Shown here: in pieces, positions 57,699-57,783 of the stretch
How the letters are laid out: every line of letters begins with the position of its first letter
How positions within the stretch are numbered: position 1 is the stretch's first letter
Assembly (NCBI RefSeq): GCF_015477605.1
Contig: NZ_JADLQX010000040.1
Coordinates: 1-57,783, forward strand
Length of the DNA: 57,783 nucleotides
From: Nocardia amamiensis
GTDB lineage: Bacteria; Actinomycetota; Actinomycetes; Mycobacteriales; Mycobacteriaceae
Reading direction: 5' to 3'
Made by a program: the position numbers and the translations under genes
The notes under the pieces: model-generated
Database searches by the model: none
What the model was told of the DNA's origin: nothing
Seen by the model: only the letters and a program-made list of their open reading frames with translations

Positions 57699-57783
57699 GT
57701 ATAGAAACAAACTGTTTGTTTCTATACTTACTTTCTTCCTTCCTTACCTTTTTTCCATGATTCCTTCCCATGGTAATCTTCCC
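57643..57783. repeat. Right-end perfect fold-back palindrome (telomere-like)
   Basis: 70-base arms (57643-57712 and 57714-57783) with no mismatch, around one T at 57713; the repeat is cut only by the end of the window. The inner arm is A/G-rich (GGGAAGGAATC, GAAAAAAGG, AAGGAAGGAAG, AAGTAAGTATAG). Read from the turn inward it matches the left end. Either a closed hairpin end read through, or a fold-back artefact. Confidence 0.85.

Noticed and set aside
1..57783. Protelomerase or tyrosine/serine recombinase
   Set aside because: No protein with the R-H-R-Y or serine-recombinase pattern was found among the likely genes.
1..57783. tRNA, rRNA or CRISPR array
   Set aside because: No tRNA-like arms, rRNA segments or regular spacer-repeat blocks were seen; the iterons at 44389-44655 have unequal spacing and are not a CRISPR array.

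Overview
The window looks like a complete or nearly complete linear plasmid of a high-GC actinobacterium, most likely a mycolic-acid genus such as Nocardia, Rhodococcus or Gordonia. Pointers to this group are a WhiB-family gene, a perfect mycobacterial-type SOS box in front of an ImuA'-like gene, frequent GTG/TTG starts, an actinobacterial RepA with iterons, and a MobF relaxase plus FtsK-type transfer ATPase. No rRNA, tRNA, CRISPR array, integrase or complete IS element was seen.

The two ends are AT- and purine-rich, unlike the interior. They start, read inward, with nearly the same 20 bases. At the right end the sequence turns back on itself in a perfect inverted repeat (70-base arms around one T) that runs to the last base. 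This fits a linear replicon whose right end was read through a closed hairpin; a fold-back assembly artefact is the main alternative. A RusA-like Holliday-junction nuclease lies next to the left end, and a strong promoter with a leaderless mini-ORF points into the right end.

Layout. 1-7275: left end, zinc-finger coiled-coil protein, RusA-like resolvase, candidate oriT and MobF relaxase. 7276-13368: sparse region with accessory genes, an SOS-controlled ImuA'-like gene and an antitoxin-like gene. 13369-22050: minus-strand operons of mostly unknown genes, with a NERD protein, a ParA/small-partner pair, a DnaQ-type exonuclease and a DUF4913 protein. 22227-30406: one long minus-strand operon of nucleic-acid genes (DUF5131, deoxyribosyltransferase-like, a clamp/FtsK-gamma fusion, Dam methylase, ParB-like nuclease, WhiB fusion). 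30522-33393: FtsK-type ATPase, ASCH protein and membrane partners. 33589-43840: GntR-kinase/APH pair, XRE-HNH operon, PIN/RHH toxin-antitoxin, a second ParA/ParB pair and RHH regulators. 44389-45637: seven iterons and RepA. 45786-50013: CHAT protease with a divergent partner and an XRE-HD operon. 50188-57783: Spd-like membrane protein, a second initiator-like gene with an origin-like element inside it, small genes and the right end.

At least five operons share an operator close to TAACAGTTTARACTGTTA, and the parA promoter carries a related half-site. This suggests that one plasmid regulator co-ordinates transfer, partition and accessory functions.
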